DNA of 37,482 nucleotides from Treponema sp. (GTDB lineage: Bacteria; Spirochaetota; Spirochaetia; Treponematales; Breznakiellaceae). The translations under genes and the position numbers were made by a program. The stretch lies in contig JAIRYV010000032.1 in assembly GCA_031267685.1 (NCBI GenBank), forward strand, positions 1-37,482, in the 5' to 3' direction. Of this stretch, positions 16,977 through 24,972 are shown in pieces (the first letter of the stretch is position 1; every line of letters starts with the position of its first letter). The notes beneath the pieces are model-generated. The model saw only the letters and a program-made list of their open reading frames with translations. It made no database searches and was not told where the DNA came from.

Positions 16977-18679
16977 GGCGTAAAATATTTTTGTTCGCAT
17001 CCGCGCTGGCGGGTTTTTCCATTTTACTGACCGCCTCCCTGATCCATTTTGCTGTTTACTGGGATTACGCGGAACTGATGAAGCGTGACCTAGTAATTGA
17101 ATCAGAGTACATCCGCGTAGCCCTTGAATCATCCGACATAAACTACTTGGACAAGGTTATATCGGCGACCCGGCGGCCCGGCGGGACTTTTTCGCGGATC
17201 ACCCTCATAGCCGCTGATGGCCGTGTGCTTTTTGAAACAAGCACTAGCGAGGAAACCATGGAAAACCATCTTTCGCGGCAGGAAGTAGAGGAGGCGATAA
17301 GAACCGGCACAGGCGAGGAAACCCGCTTTTCGGAAACCGTAGGGAAACAGACCTACTACTACGCGGTCAGGCTTAACAATGGAAACATCCTGCGCATGGC
17401 AAAAATAACAGATAGTATCTTTGTTTCACTTGCCAGGCTTATCATTATTACCGTTATAATTGCCATGTTTATCTTTGGCCTGACAGCCATGATCAGTTCA
17501 CGGGTAACGGCCAAGCTTGTAGCGCCCATCAACCGCCTTAACCTTGATACGCCGGAAAGCAACGTTACCTACGATGAGCTTACACCGTTCTTATCCCGCA
17601 TGAAAAAACAGAACGACATGATAGAGGCACAGCTTTCTCGACAGCGGAAAACACAGCTTGAGTTTACCGCGATTACCGACAATATGCGCGAGGGTCTGAT
17701 TATTCTGGACGGGGACGCACAAGTTCTTTCCTGTAATAAAAGTGGTCTGAAACTTTTAGATCTCCGGCTTGAAGGCATTGAAAACCGGAATGCCCTGACA
17801 GTGCGACGGGAGGAGGCGTTCCGGCTCTTAGTAAAAAAAGCAATTTCAGGCGTTGCTGCGGAAACAGTGCTTTCTTCTGGGGAACGGCGGTTACGTATCT
17901 TCGCCAATCCCGTGGCAGACGGCGGAACCATACTCGGCGCAGTGCTTGTCATTCTGGACGTAACCGAACAGGAAGATCGAGAAAAGCTGCGCCGGGAATT
18001 TTCCGCGAATGTTTCCCATGAACTAAAAACGCCGCTTATGGCTATTTCGGGATACGCGGAGATCATGTCGGAGGGTCTTGCAAAGCCGGAAGACATGTGG
18101 CATTTTGCACGGAAGATATACATGGAGGCACAGAGGCTTATCACGTTAATCGGAGATATTATTATGCTTTCCCATCTGGATGAACAAAACGAATCTCTTC
18201 CAATGGAAGAAGTGGATCTTCTGCCCCTTACACAAAGCGTCCTGATGCGCGTAAGCGCTTTGGCAGAGGAATACCATTTGTCCATCACGTTTGATGGCGA
18301 AGCAGCGATACTTACCGGGTGGGCGAGGATTCTGGAGGAGCTGATCTACAACTTGCTGGATAATGCGGTAAAGTACAACAGGGAAGGCGGCGAAATTCGC
18401 ATAGCTTTGAAAACCAACACGGCGTCTTCTCTTGCGGGCAGTCCGGCGGAAGGGCGGATAATTTTTTCGGTGTCTGATACCGGTCCCGGAATCCCCGTCG
18501 CTGAACAGGAACGCATCTTCGAGCGCTTTTACCGCGTGGACAAGAGCCGCAGTAAAGATGCCGGTGGCACGGGCTTGGGGCTTTCCATAGTCAAGCACGC
18601 CGCCGCGCTCCATAACGCGCAAGTTGAAGTACAAAGCGACGGCACATCAGGGACCTGCTTCACGGTACGGTTTAGGTAA
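16973..18679 (+). CDS. phoR: Phosphate sensor histidine kinase PhoR
   Basis: 568 residues, ATGA overlap with phoB. Membrane segments at about 5-27 and 153-175 enclose a periplasmic domain of about 120 residues. A HAMP-like linker is followed by a PAS domain (about 230-330), a HisKA domain with phosphorylated H349 (SANVSHELKTPL), and an ATP-binding domain (NLLDNAVKYN, DTGPGIP, GGTGLGLSIVKHAA). The large periplasmic loop resembles Gram-positive PhoR more than the E. coli form. It phosphorylates PhoB when phosphate is scarce. Last gene of the operon; no clear terminator follows. Confidence 0.93.
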   Translation: MRRKIFLFASALAGFSILLTASLIHFAVYWDYAELMKRDLVIESEYIRVALESSDINYLDKVISATRRPGGTFSRITLIAADGRVLFETSTSEETMENHLSRQEVEEAIRTGTGEETRFSETVGKQTYYYAVRLNNGNILRMAKITDSIFVSLARLIIITVIIAMFIFGLTAMISSRVTAKLVAPINRLNLDTPESNVTYDELTPFLSRMKKQNDMIEAQLSRQRKTQLEFTAITDNMREGLIILDGDAQVLSCNKSGLKLLDLRLEGIENRNALTVRREEAFRLLVKKAISGVAAETVLSSGERRLRIFANPVADGGTILGAVLVILDVTEQEDREKLRREFSANVSHELKTPLMAISGYAEIMSEGLAKPEDMWHFARKIYMEAQRLITLIGDIIMLSHLDEQNESLPMEEVDLLPLTQSVLMRVSALAEEYHLSITFDGEAAILTGWARILEELIYNLLDNAVKYNREGGEIRIALKTNTASSLAGSPAEGRIIFSVSDTGPGIPVAEQERIFERFYRVDKSRSKDAGGTGLGLSIVKHAAALHNAQVEVQSDGTSGTCFTVRFR

Positions 18680-18984
18680 GATGTCGGTATCTAACACGTG
18701 CTGAATAGATAAGGCGCCGGAGTCTCATATAGTGCCTGACGTTGAGATTGTGAAGACCAAACAAAGTTTTCCATTTCTTTTCTAAGCATAGTTACTTCTT
18801 CAATATCATTTCCTCTTGTATCCTTGCCCATGTAAGGCAGCACTGCTACAGGTAGGAGAAGTCTTCTCCATGCTCCGGCCTACGCTCTCTGCTTCCCCCT
18901 CTTCGAGGATATTCCCCGCAACGCCCCGAAGAGAGGGTTACAATCCCCCGACTCCCCCCTTTCTTCATGTCAGCAAAACTCACA
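18680..18984. other. Intergenic region after phoR
   Basis: No supported gene. A GC-rich imperfect inverted repeat is seen near 18896-18937 (CCTCTTCG paired with CGAAGAGAGG). An open frame at 18816-19016 has no ribosome-binding site and no domain. Confidence 0.4.
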
Positions 18985-19173
18985 AGATATCTTATAAGAC
19001 TTTCAAGATTTATTGAAAGAAATTCTATCTTGAATTAAAGAAGTTTAAGATGGAAGGTATGAGATTCAAGATAGAAGGCAAGAGTTTCAATATCGAAATT
19101 AAAACTTACAAGATGTATTGCAAAAATTGCAATATCGAAGTTAAAATTTTATAATAGAAATCAAAAATTTCAC
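18985..19173. repeat. Degenerate AT-rich tandem array, nine 21-bp units
   Basis: Units begin at 18985, 19006, 19027, 19048, 19069, 19090, 19111, 19132 and 19153. Most units begin AGAT or ATAT and end in TTCA, TACA or TGCA; for example AGATGGAAGG... and AGATAGAAGG... are adjacent. The spacing is exact although the sequences have drifted. The array sits 120 bp upstream of paralog B. Confidence 0.7.
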
Positions 19174-19260
19174 TTTACAAAAACAGAAAGAAAGGTTATC
19201 ATAGACACAGGTGTAATCATCAACATGGTATGTTAGTATATTGGTTAAACCACACCAACT

Positions 19261-19275
19261 GCCGCTAAAAGCGGC
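19261..19275 (+). promoter_or_regulatory. Small hairpin just before the paralog B start
   Basis: GCCGC-TAAAA-GCGGC directly precedes the ribosome-binding site AAGGAG (19279-19284). It could influence translation of the gene at 19293 or stabilise its message. Confidence 0.35.
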
Positions 19276-19292
19276 TATAAGGAGAAGTACTT

Positions 19293-19937
19293 ATGAGTAC
19301 AGACATTTTTTCACCAGGCGAGGCTGAATTTCTGATCCTCGCTACGGCCTTCAATGCCAGTGCGATTGCTCATGCTGATCTGCTTGGCATCCCTGCTGCG
19401 CTAGTAACGGATAACACGGCGAAATTCGCCGCCTACACCGCTGCCTACCACATCGCCGGAACTCCCAATGCAGGCAGAATCGACCGCAGAGACCGCAATG
19501 AGAAGCGAATTGCGCTCACCCACAACATGCGGAAGATAAAAAAAGCCTACCTCGACGCTAATCCTCTGGACACAGTAACATCAGAAATCCTGTTAGGCTT
19601 TGGCCTTCATCCAAAGGACAACAGGCGCACTGAGGTAGGCGTTCCTACGGAAGTCGTTCCTTTCTCCCTTGAGCATGGCGGGTATCTGCAAATCATCGTG
19701 AAGCATCCTGCCCGCCCCAAAGGGTACAACGGCGCGGTGGCTCACTATAAAGTCGGCGAACCCGTTCCTACGAGCCACAAAGAACTGACCAACAGCAGAT
19801 TACTTACCCGCATTCGTGAAGTTTTCACCTTTGATGGTACCGATCTTGGCAAAACGCTCTATATAGTGCTGTACTGGCAGAACGAAAAGGGCAGAATGGG
19901 ACCGCCATCTCCGATACAATCGCAAGTGATAGCGTAG
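19293..19937 (+). CDS. Hypothetical protein of about 215 residues (paralog B)
   Basis: 214 residues, AAGGAG at good distance from the ATG. Same layout as the 218-residue protein at 10904: a helical N-terminal half (FLILATAFNAS, GIPAALVTDNTAKFAAYTAAY, KRIALTHNMRKIKKAYLDANP), then LLGFGLHPKDNRRT, a proline-containing hinge, and a beta-rich C-terminal half (GYLQIIVKHP, GAVAHYKVG, IREVFTFDGTDLGKTLYIVLYWQNEKGRMGPPSPI). Function unknown; no signal peptide. Both members border the pst-pho operon and both have tandem repeats upstream. Base composition matches the host genes, unlike the AT-rich gene that follows. Confidence 0.75.
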   Translation: MSTDIFSPGEAEFLILATAFNASAIAHADLLGIPAALVTDNTAKFAAYTAAYHIAGTPNAGRIDRRDRNEKRIALTHNMRKIKKAYLDANPLDTVTSEILLGFGLHPKDNRRTEVGVPTEVVPFSLEHGGYLQIIVKHPARPKGYNGAVAHYKVGEPVPTSHKELTNSRLLTRIREVFTFDGTDLGKTLYIVLYWQNEKGRMGPPSPIQSQVIA

Positions 19938-19939
19938 GC

Positions 19940-20003
19940 AAACGGGGACTTTAATGAGCGAACACCATTTCAGACTGAAACTGCTCAAGTGTCCCCGTTT
20001 TTT
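19940..20003 (+). terminator. Rho-independent terminator of paralog B
   Basis: AAACGGGGAC (19940-19949) pairs with GTCCCCGTTT (19991-20000), immediately followed by more T residues. The loop is long but contains its own stem (TTTCAG with CTGAAA). Confidence 0.75.
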
Positions 20004-20061
20004 CCCTGAGCGCTTTTCTCTCTATCATTTTAGAAAGTTTTAACTTTTTTATCAAAACCGC

Positions 20062-20092
20062 TTGACCGTTTTTGCAAAGATGGCGATACTAT
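20062..20092 (+). promoter_or_regulatory. Possible promoter of the AT-rich island
   Basis: TTGACC (20062-20067) and TACTAT (20087-20092) are separated by 19 bases, slightly wide. It lies about 70 bases before the start at 20160. Confidence 0.35.
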
Positions 20093-20159
20093 AGACATAT
20101 CGTGTTTCGCGCATGGAGCGGGAGATTAGCCAGTATGAGTATCGTATAAGGAGTTACAG

Positions 20160-20873
20160 ATGGACAGTAAAGGTATTTTTAACGATTTTGCAAAGACTTT
20201 TGAAAAGAAGATCGACAAGGAGTATAACATTCGCCTGCAATTTGAAATTTATGATGAAGAAAAAAGTGTTTGGCAAATAGATGTGCATAATGGAAATGTG
20301 GTTGTGTACAATGAGGTAAAAATTGAGCCGGAGGAGATATTTGTTTTAACAAAAGATACGCTTGTGAAATTATACAATAATGAAATAGCGCCTGTAACGG
20401 CATTTTCAAATGAACCAAATGAAAAAGGAGAGATGCGTTCTTTGATAGAGTTAAAAGAAAAAACAGAAGAAAAAAAGTTTACTTCCAATACATCGGATGA
20501 ACAGTTAGAATTCATAGGAAGGCTACATAAATTCAACAATTTTTTCTCTAAAGAATACCCGACAAAAATAATTGTGAATAAAGAAAACGGTGTAAAACTT
20601 CATAACGTTAATGGAATAGGGCTGCTTTCAAAATTTGATAAAAGAAAACACATAATACATGTATATTTCTCAATAAAAAAAGATGAAGTATTAAGAGAAC
20701 CGGCATTTGAATTTAGTATTTATGTAATAACTGGAAAGGGGGTAATTATAACAAATGGGGAAGAATATATAATAGAATCAAGAAACTATTATAATATGAA
20801 TCCTCAAAAGCCTGTTTACATAAAGAATAAAGGTGAAGAAATTTTAGAAATATTATACTTATCAAATACATAA
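20160..20873 (+). CDS. SCP2-like / cupin fusion protein
   Basis: 237 residues, AAGGAG before the ATG. Residues about 5-105 follow the SCP2 sterol-carrier pattern (YNIRLQFEIYDEEKSVWQIDVHNGNVVVYN, IFVLTKDTLVKLYNNEIAPVTAFSNE, KGEMRSLIELKE). Residues about 120-237 form a cupin-type beta barrel (FEFSIYVITGKGVIITNGEEYIIESRNYYNMNPQKPVYIKNKG) that lacks the usual histidine metal ligands, so a metal-dependent enzyme is unlikely. No signal peptide. The gene is much more AT-rich than its surroundings and is the only intact gene in the island, which suggests horizontal transfer. It is followed by exporter genes that have decayed. Function unknown; lipid or small-molecule binding is an inference. Confidence 0.7.
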   Translation: MDSKGIFNDFAKTFEKKIDKEYNIRLQFEIYDEEKSVWQIDVHNGNVVVYNEVKIEPEEIFVLTKDTLVKLYNNEIAPVTAFSNEPNEKGEMRSLIELKEKTEEKKFTSNTSDEQLEFIGRLHKFNNFFSKEYPTKIIVNKENGVKLHNVNGIGLLSKFDKRKHIIHVYFSIKKDEVLREPAFEFSIYVITGKGVIITNGEEYIIESRNYYNMNPQKPVYIKNKGEEILEILYLSNT

Positions 20874-20901
20874 AATAATAAAAAGATAAAAAGAGAGATT
20901 T

Positions 20902-21566
20902 GTGGAAGAAATTATTGTAGAAATACATAATATTACATTCTCATATAATAAAAAGTGAATATTTTAGAAAATTTTTCGTTGGGTATATATCGTAATAGTA
21001 TTTTGGCAATTTTGGGACATAATGGAGCTGGTAAAACAACAGTATTGAGAATTATTGGAAAATTGATACAGCCATTACAGGGAACTACACAATGGAATTT
21101 TTCTGAGGACAAAAAATTAAATCTGATGCCTGAAGGGTTAGGTTTATATCCATGACTTTCTGGATATGAAAATATAAAGATAAGACTTTTGAGCGCCAAT
21201 AAAAAAACTGATGAAAATATTATTCTTGAATTATTGGAAATAATAAAACTGAAAGGACATGAGAAGAAGACTGTTGGGCATTACTCCGCTGGTATGAAGA
21301 GACGACTCTTGCTGGCTTGTTCTCTCGTTACCAATTCTGGACTATTATTGATGGATGAGCCTTTTACAGGGATCGATCCTGTAAGTCAAAAAATTATGGC
21401 CGAGATAATTAAAGCTGAAATAAGACCGAATTCGGACATAAATTTAGTCAAGGATATTTGTAGCGATTTTATCATAGTAAAAGAGGGGAGAATGATCTGT
21501 GGAACGAACAATAAAAATGAATTGGAAAAGATAGAAGATATATATTTTAAGTATGCAGAGGATTAA
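20902..21566 (+). pseudogene. ABC exporter ATPase, broken by frameshift and stop
   Basis: A frame from GTG 20902 reads VEEIIVEIHNITFSYNKK then TGA. The match continues one frame over from 20955 (NILENFSLGIYRNSILAILGHNGAGKTT, Walker A), and is interrupted by TGA at 21153-21155 (LGLYP-stop-LSGYENIKI). It continues in the same frame to the signature HYSAGMKRRLLLACSL and Walker B LLLMDEPFTGIDP. The stretch that normally carries the H-loop histidine is missing (AEIRPNSDINLVKDICSDF joins directly), pointing to a small internal deletion. So there are three independent lesions. It would have been the ATPase of an ABC-2 type exporter. AT-rich like the gene before it. Confidence 0.82.
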
Positions 21567-21567
21567 G

Positions 21568-22209
21568 ATGAAATATTTTTTGGAATTGGTGAAAAAAGAA
21601 ATCATAGAAGTTGCTTATTCATGGAAAAATATGGGTTTGGAGGCTATAATGATTTTAGCATTTTTATACATTAGCAAAAGCAGCGATAAATTATTATATA
21701 ATAAAAATAATATGTATTATATATTAACGCTTATGGTAGGAGTTAGTATATCATCTCAATTTTTAATGGATTCAATATTTTCCGATAGAAGGAATCAAAC
21801 ATTGAAAATAAATTATGTTCTTAGAAAATCATTAATAGTCATGTTATCAAAGAATGTAATTATGATGGTTTATAGGTTTTATACCTTTTGGAATATTTTA
21901 TATGTATTTTTTGATGAATGGATACTATATTCTATATAATATATATGCCGTAATAAATACCCTTTTATATTTTTGGCTAGGGAATTGTCTTGCATCAATA
22001 GGAACATTTATTTCGGGAGATGAAAAGGCAGTCGCATTTATGGCACTTCCGGTATTTGGATTAATAATGGATTGGCATATATAAATTATTTCCTAGAGAA
22101 AGAATATATGGTATATGCAAGTGTACTATTATCTATATTTTTAGCGATAATAGCAACAAAAATAGGTTATAGATTTTATGTAAGGACGAAATTTTTTCTC
22201 AAAATATAA
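21568..22209 (+). pseudogene. ABC-2 type permease, broken by at least two frameshifts
   Basis: The start at 21568 (MKYFLELVKKEIIEVAYSWKN) follows the ATPase stop by one base, after GAGGATTAAG. The first frame ends at 21939. The protein continues in another frame (FWLGNCLASIGTFISGDEKAVAFMALPVFGL) to 22084, and in a third (YINYFLEKEYMVYASVLLSIFLAIIATKIGYRFYVRTKFF) to 22209. Together the pieces make a six-segment membrane protein of about 210 residues of ABC-2 permease character. The hydrophobic pattern is well kept, so decay is recent. Confidence 0.72.
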
Positions 22210-22232
22210 AAAAAGAATTTTTGGAGGGAATT

Positions 22233-22343
22233 ATGTTAATTGACAATATTCTTGAATTGGCGATAATTTATAATAGAAATCCGGTCTCTATGTCCTCAGT
22301 ACATGGAAGACCGCAGGCCAGAATTGTACCGATGTCTAGTTGA
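22233..22343 (+). pseudogene. Short frame at the right edge of the AT-rich island, probably a truncated gene
   Basis: 36 codons with a very good ribosome-binding site (GGAGG, five bases before the ATG). The first 17 codons are AT-rich (MLIDNILELAIIYNRNP) and the rest (VSMSSVHGRPQARIVPMSS) has host-like composition, so a junction seems to lie near 22283. It is most simply the first part of a third exporter-operon gene cut off at the island border. An intact small peptide cannot be excluded. Confidence 0.4.
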
Positions 22344-22446
22344 TGAAATTGTATCTAAAGAAAATGTTTGAGGCTAACTATATATGGATAAACCGTAATA
22401 GTGTATAGTCAAAAGCAGAAAGATTAGTAATTTGAAGGAGACCTAC

Positions 22447-23931
22447 ATGAACAGAATCATAGTGAAAACCCAGGACGGCAATGTCAAGATCAGCCGCCAC
22501 ATCTACGGACACTTTTCGGAACACCTTGGACGCTGCATTTACGGCGGCTTTTGGGTGGGGAACGACGCGGACACGGCGGCGGTCATTCCCAATACACAAG
22601 GCGTGCGAAATGACGTAGTCGCTGCTCTACGACATATCAAAATCCCCAACCTCCGCTGGCCAGGTGGCTGCTTCGCAGATGAGTATCACTGGAAGGAGGG
22701 CATTGGCGTCCGGCAAGACCGGCCAAAGATGATCAACACCCATTGGGGCGGCGTTACCGAGGACAATAGCTTCGGTACCCACGAGTTTTTGGAACTCTGC
22801 GAGCAGTTGCGCTGTGAACCCTATATCTGCGGCAACGTGGGAAGCGGCACAGTACAAGAGCTTTCCCAGTGGGTTGAGTACTGCAACTTCGATGGAGTAA
22901 GCCCCATGGCGGAACTCCGCCGCAAGAATGGCCGCATCAAACCCTGGAAAGTGCGCTACTGGGGCATCGGCAACGAAAGCTGGGGGTGCGGCGGCAGCAT
23001 GACGCCTGAGTTCTACGCCGATAACTACCGCCGTTATGCGACCTATGCCCGGAACTACGGGGACGCCCAGCTTTACAAGATAGCTTCTGGGTCCAATGGA
23101 ACCGACCTTAACTGGACAAGGGTGCTGATGGAAAAAGCCAGCAGACATATGGATGGCCTTTCCCTGCATTATTACACGGTTCCCGGCGATTGGGCCAAGA
23201 AAGGGGCGGCTACGGAGTTTTCTGAGGCTGAATGGTATATCACCATGCGAAAAGCAGCGCACATGGACGAGCTTATGCGCAAACATGGCAGTATTATGGA
23301 CGAATTCGATCCGAAGCGCCGGGTCGGCATGGTTATTGACGAGTGGGGAACATGGTTTGATGTGGAACCGGGAACCAACCCCGGTTTCCTCTACCAGCAG
23401 AACAGTCTCCGGGACGCGCTGGTGGCCGGGCTTCACTTCAATATCTTCAACAACTACGCCGAGCGCGTCTCTATGACCAACATCGCTCAGACCATCAATG
23501 TGCTTCAGTCAGTGATTCTTACCGAGGGTCTAAAGATGATCCTCACGCCCACCTATCACGTCTTTGATCTATACAAGGTTCACCAGGACGCGATGAAGCT
23601 GCCGGTGTATGTGGAAAGCGAAGCGTCCGGCGACCTTCCCGCAGTCAGTGCCAGCGCTTCAGAAGATAGTGATGGCTGGCTCCATGTTTCCCTTACCAAT
23701 ATTGATGTGAAGCAAGAACAAGAAGTGAAGGTGGAACTGCGGGGTTTAACGTTAAGCCCGTCGATAAAGGCGAAAGGGAGGATCGTTACGGCAGAAACTA
23801 TGACAGCTCACAATACCTTTGACAAGCCAGATACGGTTACGGTCAAGGACTATAGCGGCGTGTCGGTTTCAGGTGGCGGGCTTGCGGTAACGCTTCCGCC
23901 CATGTCGGTGGTAACGTTGGACCTGGCATGA
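22447..23931 (+). CDS. abfA: Alpha-L-arabinofuranosidase, GH51
   Basis: 494 residues from the ATG at 22447, seven bases after AAGGAG; a longer frame from TTG 22432 would overlap that site and is rejected. The (beta/alpha)8 barrel holds the acid/base E177 ([10 protein letters not shown]) and nucleophile E299 (MVIDEWGTW). Typical blocks are [31 protein letters not shown] and [10 protein letters not shown]. The C-terminal beta domain begins at about residue 385. There is no signal peptide, so it is cytoplasmic and would release arabinose from imported oligosaccharides. It is coupled to the downstream small gene by ATGA. Confidence 0.95.
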   Translation: MNRIIVKTQDGNVKISRHIYGHFSEHLGRCIYGGFWVGNDADTAAVIPNTQGVRNDVVAALRHIKIPNLRWPGGCFADEYHWKEGIGVRQDRPKMINTHWGGVTEDNSFGTHEFLELCEQLRCEPYICGNVGSGTVQELSQWVEYCNFDGVSPMAELRRKNGRIKPWKVRYWGIGNESWGCGGSMTPEFYADNYRRYATYARNYGDAQLYKIASGSNGTDLNWTRVLMEKASRHMDGLSLHYYTVPGDWAKKGAATEFSEAEWYITMRKAAHMDELMRKHGSIMDEFDPKRRVGMVIDEWGTWFDVEPGTNPGFLYQQNSLRDALVAGLHFNIFNNYAERVSMTNIAQTINVLQSVILTEGLKMILTPTYHVFDLYKVHQDAMKLPVYVESEASGDLPAVSASASEDSDGWLHVSLTNIDVKQEQEVKVELRGLTLSPSIKAKGRIVTAETMTAHNTFDKPDTVTVKDYSGVSVSGGGLAVTLPPMSVVTLDLA

Positions 23932-24203
23932 CCGAGACAAAGCCGCCGTGTCCTCGCTGCAACGGCTCAGCAGCCCTTATGAGCGCTGTCCGAGCTGCTG
24001 AGATTGCGGCGGCGGTTCCCATCGAACCGTCCCTTTGCGCTGACTACGCTATTTACCGGGCGCGACTTGAACGCTGCGCCTCCTGTGCCACTTTGCGGGA
24101 AGGGGTTCTCTGTGCGTGGTGTGGCTGTTTTGTGCACTTCCGGGCGCGGCCTAAAGCAGCCTCTTGCCCGCATCCTGCGGGGAATAGGTGGCAGGACGTT
24201 TAG
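23928..24203 (+). CDS. Small zinc-ribbon protein (DUF6171-like)
   Basis: 91 residues starting in the stop codon of abfA (ATGA). Four cysteine motifs (CPRC near residue 8, CASC and CAWCGC in the middle, a final CPHP...W) give a probable zinc ribbon, and the ending [25 protein letters not shown]...NRW resembles DUF6171. The same family follows unrelated enzymes elsewhere; its role is unknown. Domain name from memory of the pattern. Confidence 0.65.
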   Translation: MTETKPPCPRCNGSAALMSAVRAAEIAAAVPIEPSLCADYAIYRARLERCASCATLREGVLCAWCGCFVHFRARPKAASCPHPAGNRWQDV

Positions 24204-24402
24204 GCGTAAAAGTATGAAAAACGGTGAAATGGTTTGGTGATGTGGAAAACCCCGAAAGGCCGAATGTCCGAAACACATACCCCTTTTTTCTTTTCAGTAG
24301 TAGACAGAACGCGATGAATGTCTTACCATAAAACTACAGGCTCTGCTAAAACCTGGCGCTTATAAAGATGGTCTGAGTATAGTATAAGGAGGGATTGTGC
24401 AA

Positions 24403-24525
24403 ATGTGTACTACGGCAATTGTTACCAAAGCTGCAAGCGCCGATGGCAATATTATGGTCAACCACTCTGATGACGGCGATATGGGATCAAACACGTCTTC
24501 CTGCAAAGATAGAAAAAGGTATTGA
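24403..24525 (+). pseudogene. C69 dipeptidase, N-terminal fragment
   Basis: A good ribosome-binding site (AAGGAGGG) precedes an ATG reading MCTTAIVTKAASADGNIMVNHSDDGD, the classic start of C69 dipeptidases, in which Cys2 becomes the catalytic N-terminal residue. After about 36 codons the match stops; from 24511 the DNA belongs to the dispersed repeat and the frame ends at TGA. The gene has been cut off by that element. Confidence 0.75.
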
Positions 24526-24703
24526 TGAGTAAGATAGGATGATGCTATAATCAAACCATCTAAAGTAATGGCATTGCGAAACGGCGGCTGGGAATCCTCA
24601 ATATTCCCTTTTGCCAGCTTAAAGAGGTTATCCAGTATTCTGTAAGAGTCTTACACATGTCTGTAAAAGCCTTACACATATGTGTAAGAGTCTTACACAA
24701 TGG
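24511..24703 (+). repeat. Dispersed repeat element, copy 2: 117-bp head plus three 21-bp units
   Basis: The head (24511-24627, from AGAAAAAGGTAT to TTAAAGAGG) matches the reverse complement of 31977-32091 at roughly four of five positions, including an identical GATGCTATAATCAAA and CATCTAAAG. The array has units starting at 24641, 24662 and 24683 (TGTAAGAGTCTTACA type). Spacers CATGTC then CATATG occur in the same order as in copy 1. One frame on the minus strand is open through both heads (PPF.NAI.LD.LIIAS pattern). The element lies exactly between two truncated genes. Confidence 0.8.
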
Positions 24704-24963
24704 AATATGGCGAGACGGAAAGTGTCTATCTAAGACTGCTCTATCCATATACCCAGGCGGTCCTCGCGGCTGTTCCATCCCACGACCCGCTCAAAAAGAA
24801 AGGGCACGTTGTGCTTGAGGATGATGTACCACATCCTGCAAATCCACCTGTGGGATGTGCTTTTCATACGCGCTGCCTCCGTGCCAGCGCAGTATGTCGT
24901 GAGACAAACTCCGATACAATGGAAGTAGAGGCTCGCCATTTTATGGCCTGTCATCATTTTTAG
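24700..24963 (+). pseudogene. Oligopeptide ABC transporter ATPase (OppF/DppF type), C-terminal fragment
   Basis: 87 codons reading YGETESVY... LYPYTQAVLAAVPSHDP, LEDDVPHPANPPVGCAFHTRC, VEARHFMACH. This is the C-terminal oligopeptide-transporter tail found only in OppD/OppF/DppF-type ATPases. All of the nucleotide-binding core is missing. The match starts directly after the 21-bp array, so the array borders the break. It ends ten bases before anmK. Confidence 0.82.
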
Positions 24964-24972
24964 GAGGCTAAG

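Noticed and set aside
18816-19016. 66-codon proline-rich frame downstream of phoR
   Set aside because: No ribosome-binding site, and it runs into the 21-bp array.
20947-20960. Programmed -1 frameshift in the ATPase gene (TAAAAAG run)
   Set aside because: The run does not fit the canonical heptamer in the reading phase, and the gene has further disabling changes.
21153-21155. TGA read as tryptophan in the AT-rich ATPase (LYP-W-LSG would make sense)
   Set aside because: Tryptophan is coded TGG elsewhere in the island, TGA acts as a stop in host genes, and the gene has other lesions, so a nonsense mutation is simpler.
22627-23436. 269-residue open frame opposite the arabinofuranosidase gene
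   Set aside because: It is a shadow of a well-supported GH51 gene.
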